A DNA stretch of 40,757 nucleotides from JBOGXB01 sp050694215 (GTDB lineage Bacteria > Actinomycetota > CADDZG01 > WHSQ01), in NCBI GenBank assembly GCA_050694215.1, contig JBOGXB010000010.1, forward strand, positions 1 through 40,757. Reading direction: 5' to 3'. This document shows, one piece after another, positions 16,738 through 24,986 of the stretch; the first letter of the stretch is position 1; every line of letters begins with the position of its first letter. Both the position numbers and the translations under genes were made by a program. The notes below the pieces were generated by a model. The model ran no database searches, was not told where the DNA came from, and saw only the letters and a program-made list of their open reading frames with translations.

Positions 16738-17480
16738 CCTTCGACCTCGGCGAGCTGTCGATAATCCTGGCCGCCATGGTCGTAGGGGGCTTCGTCAAGG
16801 GAGCCACCGGTCTGGGTCTTCCGCCCATCGCGATCCCCGTGATGGCGAGCTTCCTCGGAGTCGAGCACGCGGTGGTGGTCATGGCGATCCCCGGCGTGGT
16901 CTCGAACGCGTGGCTGCTGTGGATCTACCGGAACCACCTTCACCGGACGAGAGACCTGCTCAGGATGCTGGTCACCGGAGTCTTCGGGTCCGTGGCCGGG
17001 ACGACACTTCTCACCACCCTGGACGACAGTGTCCTCTCGCTGGTGCTGGCATCGGTGATCTGCCTCTACGTAATTGTCTTCCTAGCTCATCCGAACTTCA
17101 GCCTGCGCCCGGCGGTGACCCGCTACTCCTCGCCGCCAGTCGGGCTTGCTGCGGGCCTTCTGCAGGGATCGACCGGGGTGTCCGGACCGCTCCTGTCCAC
17201 CTACATGCACGCGCTCCGACTCGACAAGGAGGCCTACGTGCTGTCGGTCACAACAGTCTTCCTGGTGTTCTCTGTCGTGCAGATCGCCGCGTTCACGATC
17301 CTGGGGCTCTACACCGAAGACCGGTTGGCAGAGAGCCTCCTCGCGCTCGCGCCGATCATGATCATGCTCCAGATCGGCACCCGCGTGACCCAGGGGCTGT
17401 CCAGGCGCGCCTTCGATCTGATGATCCTGGCGGTGCTGATCGGCTCGGGGGCCCGGCTCGTTTACGGCGCCTTGACCTGA
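16734..17480 (+). CDS. TauE/SafE-family membrane transporter
   Basis: A 248-residue polytopic membrane protein with about seven to eight hydrophobic segments. The conserved TauE/SafE N-terminal feature GGFVKGATGLGLPPIAIPVM is at about 18-37, and a second repeat begins LAAGLLQGSTGVSGPLL. The family exports or takes up sulfonates, sulfite or organic anions such as sulfoacetate. GTG 16734 overlaps the oxidoreductase stop. It probably moves a substrate or product of the operon. Its 3' end overlaps the convergent M24 gene by 19 bases. Confidence 0.85.
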   Translation: MTFDLGELSIILAAMVVGGFVKGATGLGLPPIAIPVMASFLGVEHAVVVMAIPGVVSNAWLLWIYRNHLHRTRDLLRMLVTGVFGSVAGTTLLTTLDDSVLSLVLASVICLYVIVFLAHPNFSLRPAVTRYSSPPVGLAAGLLQGSTGVSGPLLSTYMHALRLDKEAYVLSVTTVFLVFSVVQIAAFTILGLYTEDRLAESLLALAPIMIMLQIGTRVTQGLSRRAFDLMILAVLIGSGARLVYGALT

Positions 17481-18799
17481 GAACCCGCCACTACCGACTC
17501 GACGGTTCCGTCCCGGTTCAAGTTCGACTGCGTCTCTCGCGTGGCCGGAAGGGGCCCCGCCGCCGCGTAGTAACGGCGACCCGCGACCATCAGCTGCTCG
17601 GCCGGAAAGCGGGTGATGATCTCGCAACCGTCGGATGTCACCACCAGCTGCTCCTCGATGCGCGCCGCGGACCATCCGTCGGAGGCCGGCCAGAACGTCT
17701 CGAGCGCAAACACCATCCCTTCCTCGATGACCTCGGGATGATCCAACGAAACGAGACGGCTGAAGATCGGCTTTTCCCAAATCGAAAGTCCCACACCGTG
17801 TCCGAATTGAAGCGCGAACGCAGCCTCTTCGTTCGGAAAACCAAAATCCTCAGCCGGGGGCCACACCTCGACGACGTCCGCGGTGGTGATGCCCGGCTTG
17901 ATCAGCGCGATCGCCTCGTCCAGAAGATCGCGACAGCGCTTGTACGCGTCCACCTGTGCCTGCGAGCCGCTGCCGATGACGAAGGTGCGGTAGTAACAGG
18001 TCCGGTACCCCATGAAGCTGTGCAGGATGTCGAAATACGCCGGGTCACCGGGCCGCAGCGCTCGATCCGTGTAGACATGAGGGTGTGGGTTACAACGTTC
18101 TCCGGAGATTGCGTTTACACCTTCGACATGCTCCGAGCCGAGGTCGTACAAGACCTTGCTTACTAACCCCACGCACTCGTTTTCCCGCATGCCCGGCTTC
18201 ATGGCCTCGTAGAGCTCCTCATAGGCCGCGTCCACCATCATGCAGGCAGTGTTCAGCAGCGTGATCTCGTCCTCCGTCTTAATGACTCTGGCGCTCTGCA
18301 TGATCTGCTGACCATCGATCACCTCTAGGCCCTCGTTCTGAAGCGCAAAGAGAACCGGCAACTCGACGACGTCCACCGCGATCGGATCCTTGTGCAGGCC
18401 TCGTTCCTCGAGCGCGACGCGCACCTTGCGCGCAACGTCCTCGGCGCGGCCCGAATCGGGTGACATCGCCCCGCGCATCGTCGAGATCCCCGCGGGCGAA
18501 CGGCCCTTCAGCCACGGGCAGTACAGCTCATGGTGACGAGCGGCCGACCCGAAGTCCCACACGATCGGTTCCGCCCCGCGCGGCAGAAGGCTGAAGCGCG
18601 CAAGCTTGTCCATCGCCCAGGTGCCGATGTGCGTCGCGGTGACGTATCTGATGTTGTTCATATCGAAGCACAGCAGCGAACCTGCATCGGACTGTTCCAG
18701 GGCGTCCCCGGCGCGTGCCAAACGTTCCCCGCGCAGGCGACCGAGGTCGACTCTCTCCTCCCAATCGACGCCCATGAGGCCGAAGGTCTTGAGTCCCAT
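17462..18799 (-). CDS. M24 family protein / Xaa-Pro peptidase-like (paralogue 2, altered metal site)
   Basis: A 445-residue two-domain creatinase/M24 protein. Metal-ligand positions read Asp257 (YFDIL), Cys268 in place of the second Asp (GYRTCYYRTF), His334 (FGHGVG), Glu367 (FALETF) and Glu382 (ARIEEQ). The Asp-to-Cys change at the exact 11-residue spacing of the family means it either binds metal differently or works without a dinuclear site; it may be a subfamily trait. ATG 18799 is preceded by GGAGGAGG; the longer frame to 18862 is not needed. A perfect LacI-type palindrome lies about 70 bases upstream, linking it to the hydrolase/oxidoreductase operon that converges on it. Confidence 0.87.
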   Translation of the reverse strand: MGLKTFGLMGVDWEERVDLGRLRGERLARAGDALEQSDAGSLLCFDMNNIRYVTATHIGTWAMDKLARFSLLPRGAEPIVWDFGSAARHHELYCPWLKGRSPAGISTMRGAMSPDSGRAEDVARKVRVALEERGLHKDPIAVDVVELPVLFALQNEGLEVIDGQQIMQSARVIKTEDEITLLNTACMMVDAAYEELYEAMKPGMRENECVGLVSKVLYDLGSEHVEGVNAISGERCNPHPHVYTDRALRPGDPAYFDILHSFMGYRTCYYRTFVIGSGSQAQVDAYKRCRDLLDEAIALIKPGITTADVVEVWPPAEDFGFPNEEAAFALQFGHGVGLSIWEKPIFSRLVSLDHPEVIEEGMVFALETFWPASDGWSAARIEEQLVVTSDGCEIITRFPAEQLMVAGRRYYAAAGPLPATRETQSNLNRDGTVESVVAGSQVKAP

Positions 18800-18867
18800 C
18801 AGGACCTCCTCCCAAGCGAGTATCGGACCGAGCGCGCACCCTTGGCCGGGTAGCGCTCCCATTTATC

Positions 18868-18879
18868 GCAATCGATTGC
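18868..18879 (-). promoter_or_regulatory. LacI/GalR-type operator palindrome
   Basis: GCAATCGATTGC is a perfect 12-bp palindrome with central CG, 69 bases before the M24 start and just after the AbrB gene end. It matches the 14045-14066 repeats at most positions. Confidence 0.5.
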
Positions 18880-18944
18880 AGCATCCCGCCCGGCAGGAGG
18901 GTTGTCAAACAGAGCCGCGCGGTAGCGGACCTCGAATCCGGTCG

Positions 18945-19430
18945 TCATCTGGCCGCGAGTCGACTGATGATAGGAACCGACAGGAGCACGGAAACGATGC
19001 GGAGCAGGTGAAACCCGACAACCAATGCCGCGTTGGCCTCCATCTCTGATGTGAGAGCGCCCATCTGGACCAGCCCGCCGGGTGAAGTTGCCAGAACCGC
19101 TGTTACCGGGTCCATGAGACCCAACCTCCACAACGTCCACGCCAGGATCCATCCCATGACGAGGAACGCAGCCACAACAAGGACCAAGGGGAGGAGATTG
19201 TTCGTGACGGCCGTGAGCAGTTGCTTGTTGAACTTGGTGCCGAGATCCCAGCCGATCACCATGAGTGCCGCAAAGCGGAGCGCGCCCGGAATCTCGGTCA
19301 CGTCCACGCCCGACAGCTTGAGTCCTGCGATCGCGACCATGGCGCCGATCAGCGCCCCGGCCGGGAAATTGAGCCAGTCGAGAAGGTACGCCGCACCTAC
19401 CGCAAGAACGACTGAGATAACAAGATTCAT
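18945..19430 (-). CDS. AbrB-family membrane protein, single-repeat (half-length)
   Basis: A 161-residue membrane protein with about five hydrophobic segments. Features of the AbrB (COG3180, putative ammonia monooxygenase/transporter) family are visible: WLNFPAGALIGAMVA near the start and DPVTAVLATSPGGLVQM in the second half. Classical members have about 350 residues made of two such repeats; this protein has one and would need to dimerise. It precedes the M24 gene on the same strand with 145 bases between, which include the operator. ATG 19430 is followed immediately by a hydrophobic segment. Function uncertain; possibly small-molecule export. Confidence 0.8.
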   Translation of the reverse strand: MNLVISVVLAVGAAYLLDWLNFPAGALIGAMVAIAGLKLSGVDVTEIPGALRFAALMVIGWDLGTKFNKQLLTAVTNNLLPLVLVVAAFLVMGWILAWTLWRLGLMDPVTAVLATSPGGLVQMGALTSEMEANAALVVGFHLLRIVSVLLSVPIISRLAAR

Positions 19431-19542
19431 CGATGCTCCTCTCGTTATTGGTGTTCTCGTTAAGCGCTGCTGGCGAGACTCAATTACACCGGCCGCCGGA
19501 GAGTTCGTCCCGGCGACTGAAGCGACGACCTCATCTCGTAGG

Positions 19543-20292
19543 TCACCGAAGGACGAGAAAGTCGCGTCGGTCTACGACATGTTCTGACAGCTGTGTTGCA
19601 GCAAACTGCTCTAGCTGTGCTAGACCCGTCCTAAACGCTTCGTCGCTGATCAGATTCAGAGTGGAATTTGCGCGCACTCGGATCCGGTCGCAGTAAGCAT
19701 GAAAGTTGCTCGCAATAATCTCAGGGACGCTCTCGAGCTTCTCTACCTCGAAACCGGCCGCGCCAAACGCACCGGCCGTTGCTTCAAGAGTGGGCCATCT
19801 TCTCGCCGCGAGCTGCTTGGCGGCCGGAAAGAAGTCAAGCCAGTGAATTCCGTCCAATCGGTCACCGAACGAGTTGCGGATCAGGACGGTGCCATCGATG
19901 CGGATCACGCGGCGCAGCTCCGAGGCGCAAGTTTTCAGGTCGGAGATATGGTGTACGACGGTCGAGAGCCATGCACACGCACACGAACCACCCTTGAGAG
20001 GTATGCGCTCTGCGTTACCTCCCACCAAGGCCACCTTAGGCGGAAGTCGCTTCCCCACCGCCTCGCGTCGCATCGCGTTAGAGGGCTCAACCCCTACGAT
20101 GTCTGCATCGAACCAAGTCGCGAGGGCGTCGGACCACAAACCCGTGCCTGAACCGAGGTCGAGGACCGGGAGAACAGCGGACGATAAGTACGGATCGAGG
20201 AGGGCGCGCCACGCGTCAATCCACTCAAGCGGAAGGTTGCGACCCCTATCGTAGCTGGCTGCCATCCGCTCATAGTCGATACGCCGGTGCAC
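19543..20292 (-). CDS. Class I SAM-dependent methyltransferase
   Basis: A 249-residue methyltransferase. Motif I is VLDLGSGTGLWS near 43-54, the acidic residue after beta-2 is in VGVEPSN, and the motif II/post region is CACAWLSTVVHHI. This is the UbiE/ArsM-like methyltransf_11/25 type. The GTG start at 20292 gives HRRIDYERMAASYDRGR, the usual opening of the fold. It lies 63 bases after the MmgE/PrpD gene on the same strand. Substrate unknown. A second, distinct methyltransferase is at 30426. Confidence 0.85.
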   Translation of the reverse strand: MHRRIDYERMAASYDRGRNLPLEWIDAWRALLDPYLSSAVLPVLDLGSGTGLWSDALATWFDADIVGVEPSNAMRREAVGKRLPPKVALVGGNAERIPLKGGSCACAWLSTVVHHISDLKTCASELRRVIRIDGTVLIRNSFGDRLDGIHWLDFFPAAKQLAARRWPTLEATAGAFGAAGFEVEKLESVPEIIASNFHAYCDRIRVRANSTLNLISDEAFRTGLAQLEQFAATQLSEHVVDRRDFLVLR

Positions 20293-20355
20293 CAGGAATC
20301 CTTTACGCGCCCCGGCGCGAATGGCGCGAGGAGTGCAAAGGAGATCGACGTCGAT

Positions 20356-21705
20356 TCATTGGGATCGTCCGCGGCAGAGGCGCGCAATAGCCCCAAAGTC
20401 ACCCAGGTCCTCCAGTCGCCAGCACTCTGTCGCAACCTCCCGGGCGGCGTGAGGACCGATCCGAGGCTCCGCGAGATCGAGAAACTTTTCCTCGATCTCT
20501 GAGTCGATCATCGGTTTCTCCGCCGTGCCCTTGTTATGCATGACTTCATAGGTCAGCCGGCGGCCGTCGATCAAGGTCAGCGCCACGGAAGCTGCATCCT
20601 TGGGCAGGGAGTCATCGACCACGATGCTGACCCTTCCTCTCATCTCGATCACGTCGGAATCGTTCACACGCTCGTCCTCGAATTGCCGCATGCTCGCCGA
20701 GCCGTCTAGCGCTGCCACCGCGGCGCAGTGGTAGATGCTGAACTTTCCTTGAAGGCCCGTTGTAGGTTCCTTTTTGGCGGTGACCCAGGAGACGTAGTCG
20801 TTGACGGTCGCCTCGATCGATTCGATCTGGTCGGGCATCAGTTCGTGCTCACGGCGGAGATGAATGACACCTTCTATCGTCGGATGGGTGAGCGATCCGC
20901 ATGCATAGGGCTTAAAGCCGTCATCCAGCAGCGTCCACTGCCTACCGAGATCTTTTGTTACGAGCTCTGGGTCGGGAGCAGGAGACAGGACCCTCAGAAA
21001 GCCGCGCTCGGCCTCGAGGATCGAATCGGTAGCGGTAAAGCCTTTGTCCGCAAGGAGCGAAGCGAGGAGTCCGTCCATCGCGGCCTTCCCCGGATGCAAG
21101 GCCTTGCCCATGCTGCCGTAGACGGCCTTGAGTCCGGCGGCCTGCGTGCCGGCCGCCCCCAGAGCGTTGGCGACCGCATCGGGCCCAAGCTGAAGAACCT
21201 GTGCGGCCGCGGCGGCCGCGCCGAAGTGCCCAACCGTTCCCGTCACGTGCCACCCCGCCTCGTAATGAGCAGGGCCTGCGGCCAGCGCGATCCTGACCTC
21301 AGTCTCGAACCCGGCAACGAACGCCGCTAGGGCTTGCTCGCCATTCACGGACCTGCTCTCGCTCAACCCGATCACCACCGGCCATACCGGCGCGCTGCCG
21401 TGCACCGTCGTGCGCTCTGGGTTGTAGGTGTCGTCGTAATCGAGAACGTGCGATGTGTATCCGTTTATCAGCACCGCCACGAGCAGCGAGGCTCCCCGGT
21501 CACGCCCGAGGATGGTCGCGTGGGGGCCTGCATCTAGATCGTCGGCCACCGCACACAGCACTGCAGCAGAAGGATCGGCCGAGCCCGCGAGCGTGACCCC
21601 GAGCCAGTCGATAAGGCAGCGTTTCGCCTGGTGCAGCACCTCCGCAGGTATCTCCGACGCGTTCAGGCCGGCGATGAACTTTGCCAACTCGACGGTTATG
21701 CCCAT
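20356..21705 (-). CDS. MmgE/PrpD family protein (2-methylcitrate dehydratase-like), copy 1
   Basis: A 449-residue protein of the MmgE/PrpD fold. Recognisable landmarks are RCLIDWLGVTLAG, a NGYTSHVLDYDDTYN segment near 90-105, GWHVTGTVGHFGAAAAAA and PYACGSLTHPTIEG. The family dehydrates 2-methylcitrate or decarboxylates aconitate and related polycarboxylates, without an iron-sulfur cluster. It sits downstream of a tricarboxylate transporter on the same strand. The YDD and HP motifs are intact. ATG 21705 is the natural start. The methylcitrate pathway genes prpB and prpC are not in the window, so the substrate is probably a different acid. Confidence 0.88.
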   Translation of the reverse strand: MGITVELAKFIAGLNASEIPAEVLHQAKRCLIDWLGVTLAGSADPSAAVLCAVADDLDAGPHATILGRDRGASLLVAVLINGYTSHVLDYDDTYNPERTTVHGSAPVWPVVIGLSESRSVNGEQALAAFVAGFETEVRIALAAGPAHYEAGWHVTGTVGHFGAAAAAAQVLQLGPDAVANALGAAGTQAAGLKAVYGSMGKALHPGKAAMDGLLASLLADKGFTATDSILEAERGFLRVLSPAPDPELVTKDLGRQWTLLDDGFKPYACGSLTHPTIEGVIHLRREHELMPDQIESIEATVNDYVSWVTAKKEPTTGLQGKFSIYHCAAVAALDGSASMRQFEDERVNDSDVIEMRGRVSIVVDDSLPKDAASVALTLIDGRRLTYEVMHNKGTAEKPMIDSEIEEKFLDLAEPRIGPHAAREVATECWRLEDLGDFGAIARLCRGRSQ

Positions 21706-21751
21706 TCCGAGAACGTTCCTTCAGCAGGCCCTACTCACGCAGGGAGGCGGC

Positions 21752-21783
21752 GCCCTGTACCAATCCATCGGTTGGTACAGGGC
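21752..21783 (-). repeat. Perfect inverted repeat, 12-bp arms, between tctC and the MmgE/PrpD gene
   Basis: GCCCTGTACCAA (21752-21763) and TTGGTACAGGGC (21772-21783) are perfect reverse complements separated by 8 bases. No T-run follows on the minus strand, so a standard terminator is unlikely. It could be an operator (core TTGGTAC) or an mRNA hairpin that separates expression of the transporter from the downstream gene. Confidence 0.8.
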
Positions 21784-21819
21784 TGAGCTGTCTCGTTACC
21801 CGTTCGGTCGCCGTTGCCC

Positions 21820-22818
21820 CTAGAGCTCCACTTCCTCGAGCGTTTCACTCACGACCTCGTTCTGCTCGGCGAGAAAATCTCCCCATTCGTCGCCGATCCT
21901 GAGCTGGGTAACGACTCCGTTGGTTTCCGCGTACTCCTTCCACGCCTCGGTCTCAACTAATTCCTCGAACACACCCTGGTAGTACTCGAGGGCTTCCTGT
22001 GGCATATCGGGCGGACCCATGATCCCCCGAACCTGCGGGACCAGCTCCGCATCGAATCCCTCGTCTGCAGTCGTTGGAGCGTCGGGGAATATGGGGGAGG
22101 GCTCGGGACTGATCGACGCGACGACCTCCAGTTCGCCGGCGTCGACTTGCGCGGCGAAATCCTGGGCGCTTCCGAACATCATGTCCGCGTCCCCGTTCAG
22201 GAGGGCTGTGATGCGCTGGCCCACCTCCTCGAAGGAAAGGAACTGCCAGTCCGTTCCGACCTCCTGCTGCAGAGTCTCTCCGTTGAGAGCCCCCACCTCT
22301 GTCGTTGATCCGCCTGCTTGTATCAGCTTCCCCGGCTCTTCTTTGGCGGCGTCGACGAAATCGTTCAACGAGGCATAGGCAGAGTCCGTCGCCACGGCCA
22401 TGAGCTCAGGCTCGATGATGAGCCCCGCAATCGGCGTGAGGTCCTCGACCGTGACCTCAGCCCCTTCGATGGTGAGTGGCGTCGTAAGCCAGGTCGTCGT
22501 CATCGCGGAGATGGTGTCGGTCTCGCCCCTCTTGCCCAACAGGTAGGACATGGCGCCGGCGCCCTCGCCCGCTTCTTCGTTCCGAACCGGCCAGTTCCCA
22601 GAGATGATGCCTTCATCTCGCATTATCCCGATGATGTCGCGGACGAAGATGTCGCTACCGCCGCCCGGCCCGGTGTGAACGAGAAATTCCGGCCGCGACG
22701 GTTCGAAGCCGCCTTCTTCAGAGTCGGATTCCGAGTCACCCCCGTCAAGTCCACAGGCCGAGAGCAGAAGTATCAGCGAGACGAGAACGGAGCCTGAGCG
22801 AATCCTACGGACGCGCAT
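21820..22818 (-). CDS. tctC: Tripartite tricarboxylate transporter substrate-binding protein (TctC/Bug family)
   Basis: A 332-residue lipoprotein with signal peptide and lipobox LLSAC (Cys22), then an acidic Ser/Asp/Glu linker. The mature protein shows TctC features: FLVHTGPGGGSD near the start, where the first substrate loop lies, and GALNGETL/FGSAQDF in the second lobe. It binds a carboxylate outside the membrane and hands it to TctA/TctB. The ATG is only 3 bases after the tctA stop, preceded by GGGAGG. The acid transported is unknown, but MmgE/PrpD genes on both sides suggest a tri- or dicarboxylate. Confidence 0.88.
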   Translation of the reverse strand: MRVRRIRSGSVLVSLILLLSACGLDGGDSESDSEEGGFEPSRPEFLVHTGPGGGSDIFVRDIIGIMRDEGIISGNWPVRNEEAGEGAGAMSYLLGKRGETDTISAMTTTWLTTPLTIEGAEVTVEDLTPIAGLIIEPELMAVATDSAYASLNDFVDAAKEEPGKLIQAGGSTTEVGALNGETLQQEVGTDWQFLSFEEVGQRITALLNGDADMMFGSAQDFAAQVDAGELEVVASISPEPSPIFPDAPTTADEGFDAELVPQVRGIMGPPDMPQEALEYYQGVFEELVETEAWKEYAETNGVVTQLRIGDEWGDFLAEQNEVVSETLEEVEL

Positions 22819-22821
22819 ATC

Positions 22822-24429
22822 TCAAACCCTCCCTTTTCTTCTCTTTGGCACCGATGGTTCGACGTCGTTCTCCAGGCCATCCATAGGCTTCCTCCCTCCC
22901 TCGGCTTGCGCCGACTCCGGACCCTCGGTCAACTCATCGCGCCGCGACCTAACTCGAGACCACACCACCGGGCCTAGTGTGAGGAGCACCGTGACGATCA
23001 GGAACACCACCGCCCAAGGACGAGTGATGAAGATCGACGGGTCGCCCTGAGAGATGACGAGCGATCTCCGCACCGCCTGCTCGAACAGTGGTCCGAGCAC
23101 GAAGGCTAGAACCAGCGGTGCGGTCGGGAAATCGGTCTTTCGCATCACGTAGCCCAGCAGCCCGAACACCACCAACACCCAGACGTCGAACATCGAGGTG
23201 TTGATGCTGTAGACGCCGACGATCGAGACGACGATGATGCCCGGATAAAGGATGTGATACGGGATCCGCAGGATGCTTGCAAAGACCGGAACGAGTGGCA
23301 GGTTCAGAAGCACCAAGACCACGTTGCCGATGAACATGCTGGCGATGATCGGCCACACCACGTCGGGGTTCTCGGTGAAGAACAAAGGCCCGGGCTGAAG
23401 GCCATAGAGGAATAGCGCCCCGAGCATGATCGCCGTGCTGGCGGATCCCGGAATCCCGAGGGTCAGGAGCGGAATGAAAGCGCCGGCCGTGGCGGAGTTG
23501 TTAGCAGCCTCTGGGGCAGCAACGCCTTCGATGGCTCCCTTCCCGAACCGTTCGGGTCGCCTCGAGAAGCGCTTGGCCACCGCGTAGCAGATGAACGAGG
23601 CCACCGTGGATCCCGCCCCGGGGAGAGCCCCTATGAAGAATCCGACTACAGACCCTTGTGCGATTGCGCCCGCCGAGTCCTTCATGTCTTGCCGGGTGGG
23701 AAAGAGCTCTTTCAGCCGCCGGGGCACCTTGAACATCTTGTAGCCCGTCTCCTCTTCGACATTGACCATCACTTCGCCGATGGCGAACAACCCGATGCTC
23801 AGGGCTACGAACTCGATGCCGTTAGCCAGCTCGATCTGACCCATCGTGAAGCGCAACGACCCTGAGAAGAGATCCAGGCCTACGGTCGACAACAAGAACC
23901 CGAATATCCCGGAGATCAAACCCTTGAGCTTCGAGGTCCCCGCGAGTAACACCACCAAGCTGAGACCGAGAACCATTAGTCCGGCGTACTCGGGTGGGCC
24001 GAAGATGATGGCGAGTTGGGCGACTGCTGGTGCAAGGAACGTCAGTCCGATAAGGCCTATGGTCCCGGCGATGAACGAACCGATTGCTGAGATCCCCAGA
24101 GCAGGCCCCGCGCGACCCTGCCTAGCCATCTGGTAGCCGTCGAACGTGGTCACGACCGATGCGTCTTCACCCGGAATGTTGAGCAGGATCGACGTGGTGG
24201 ATCCTCCGTACTTGGCTCCGTAGTAGATGCCCGCCATCATGATGAGCCCCGTGGCCGGCTCAAGATTGACGGACAGAGGCAACAGAATCGCGATCGTGGC
24301 TGGGGGACCCAAGCCGGGGAGAACTCCAACCAGCGTTCCCGCCGTGACTCCAAAGAAGGCCCAGAAGAGATTGGTCGGTGTGAGCGCGGCGGCGAAGCCG
24401 TCTGCTAGTCCCTGTAATGCCTCGCTCAC
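22822..24429 (-). CDS. tctA: Tripartite tricarboxylate transporter large membrane subunit TctA
   Basis: A 535-residue protein with about 12 hydrophobic segments. The two TctA signature regions are present: VGVLPGLGPPATIAILLPLS near 35-54 and a second repeat GALPGAGSTVASFICYAVAK. LGIPGSASTAIMLGAL is also characteristic. The C-terminus carries a charged, non-membrane tail (about the last 40 residues) longer than usual. GTG 24429 begins SEALQGLADGF, typical for the family. It forms the sodium- or proton-driven channel with TctB and receives substrate from TctC. Confidence 0.92.
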   Translation of the reverse strand: MSEALQGLADGFAAALTPTNLFWAFFGVTAGTLVGVLPGLGPPATIAILLPLSVNLEPATGLIMMAGIYYGAKYGGSTTSILLNIPGEDASVVTTFDGYQMARQGRAGPALGISAIGSFIAGTIGLIGLTFLAPAVAQLAIIFGPPEYAGLMVLGLSLVVLLAGTSKLKGLISGIFGFLLSTVGLDLFSGSLRFTMGQIELANGIEFVALSIGLFAIGEVMVNVEEETGYKMFKVPRRLKELFPTRQDMKDSAGAIAQGSVVGFFIGALPGAGSTVASFICYAVAKRFSRRPERFGKGAIEGVAAPEAANNSATAGAFIPLLTLGIPGSASTAIMLGALFLYGLQPGPLFFTENPDVVWPIIASMFIGNVVLVLLNLPLVPVFASILRIPYHILYPGIIVVSIVGVYSINTSMFDVWVLVVFGLLGYVMRKTDFPTAPLVLAFVLGPLFEQAVRRSLVISQGDPSIFITRPWAVVFLIVTVLLTLGPVVWSRVRSRRDELTEGPESAQAEGGRKPMDGLENDVEPSVPKRRKGRV

Positions 24430-24497
24430 AACCGTCCCCCCCGAGGGTTCTCTATCTCTTTATTGACCACGCTCGGCAACCGAATCTCCGGCACACC

Positions 24498-24956
24498 TCA
24501 GTCTCCGAACAGCCCGGACGGCAATGGAACCTGCAGCAACTGTGCGAAGAGCAGATACGCGAGCGCCGGAGCGAGAACTATGGTCGCGATTGCTGCGAGG
24601 CCGTGTCGTCGTTCAATTCCGATGAGCGTCACCGCCACAAGGAAGACCATTGCGACGAGAAATCCGACAACATTCACCAAGAGGGCTGCTGCCAGAATTG
24701 CGATCCACAACCCCAGCGATCGCTGCGCGTGCATCCGTGATGGCAGTGTGAAGTCCCCGAACGTTCCCTCCTGTCGCCTGAGGCGCGTGACGACCAGGAG
24801 ACCACCGGTGACGGCCAGGGCAATCGCCAAGACGCTTGGGAAGAATCCGGGACCGGGGACACCTTCCACATAGAAGTTCAATCGCAAGCTCCGCGTCAAA
24901 ACGAAGACGCCGACAAGAGTGAAGATCGTGCCTGCGACGATGTCTATCTTTCGCAC
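24498..24956 (-). CDS. tctB: Tripartite tricarboxylate transporter small membrane subunit TctB
   Basis: A 152-residue protein with four hydrophobic segments: the first at about 8-22 (VAGTIFTLVGVFVLT), one after GPGFFPS (SVLAIALAVTGGLLVV), and two in the second half (LWIAILAAALLVNVVGFLVAM and IATIVLAPALAYLLFAQLL). PGPGFFP and the final LLQVPLPSGLFG are hallmarks of the TctB/DUF1468 family. GTG 24956 is the start. It sits between MmgE/PrpD copy 2 and tctA in the same minus-strand operon. Confidence 0.88.
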   Translation of the reverse strand: MRKIDIVAGTIFTLVGVFVLTRSLRLNFYVEGVPGPGFFPSVLAIALAVTGGLLVVTRLRRQEGTFGDFTLPSRMHAQRSLGLWIAILAAALLVNVVGFLVAMVFLVAVTLIGIERRHGLAAIATIVLAPALAYLLFAQLLQVPLPSGLFGD

Positions 24957-24986
24957 ACTCCCCCCTCTCAGAGAAGTCGATCGTCG

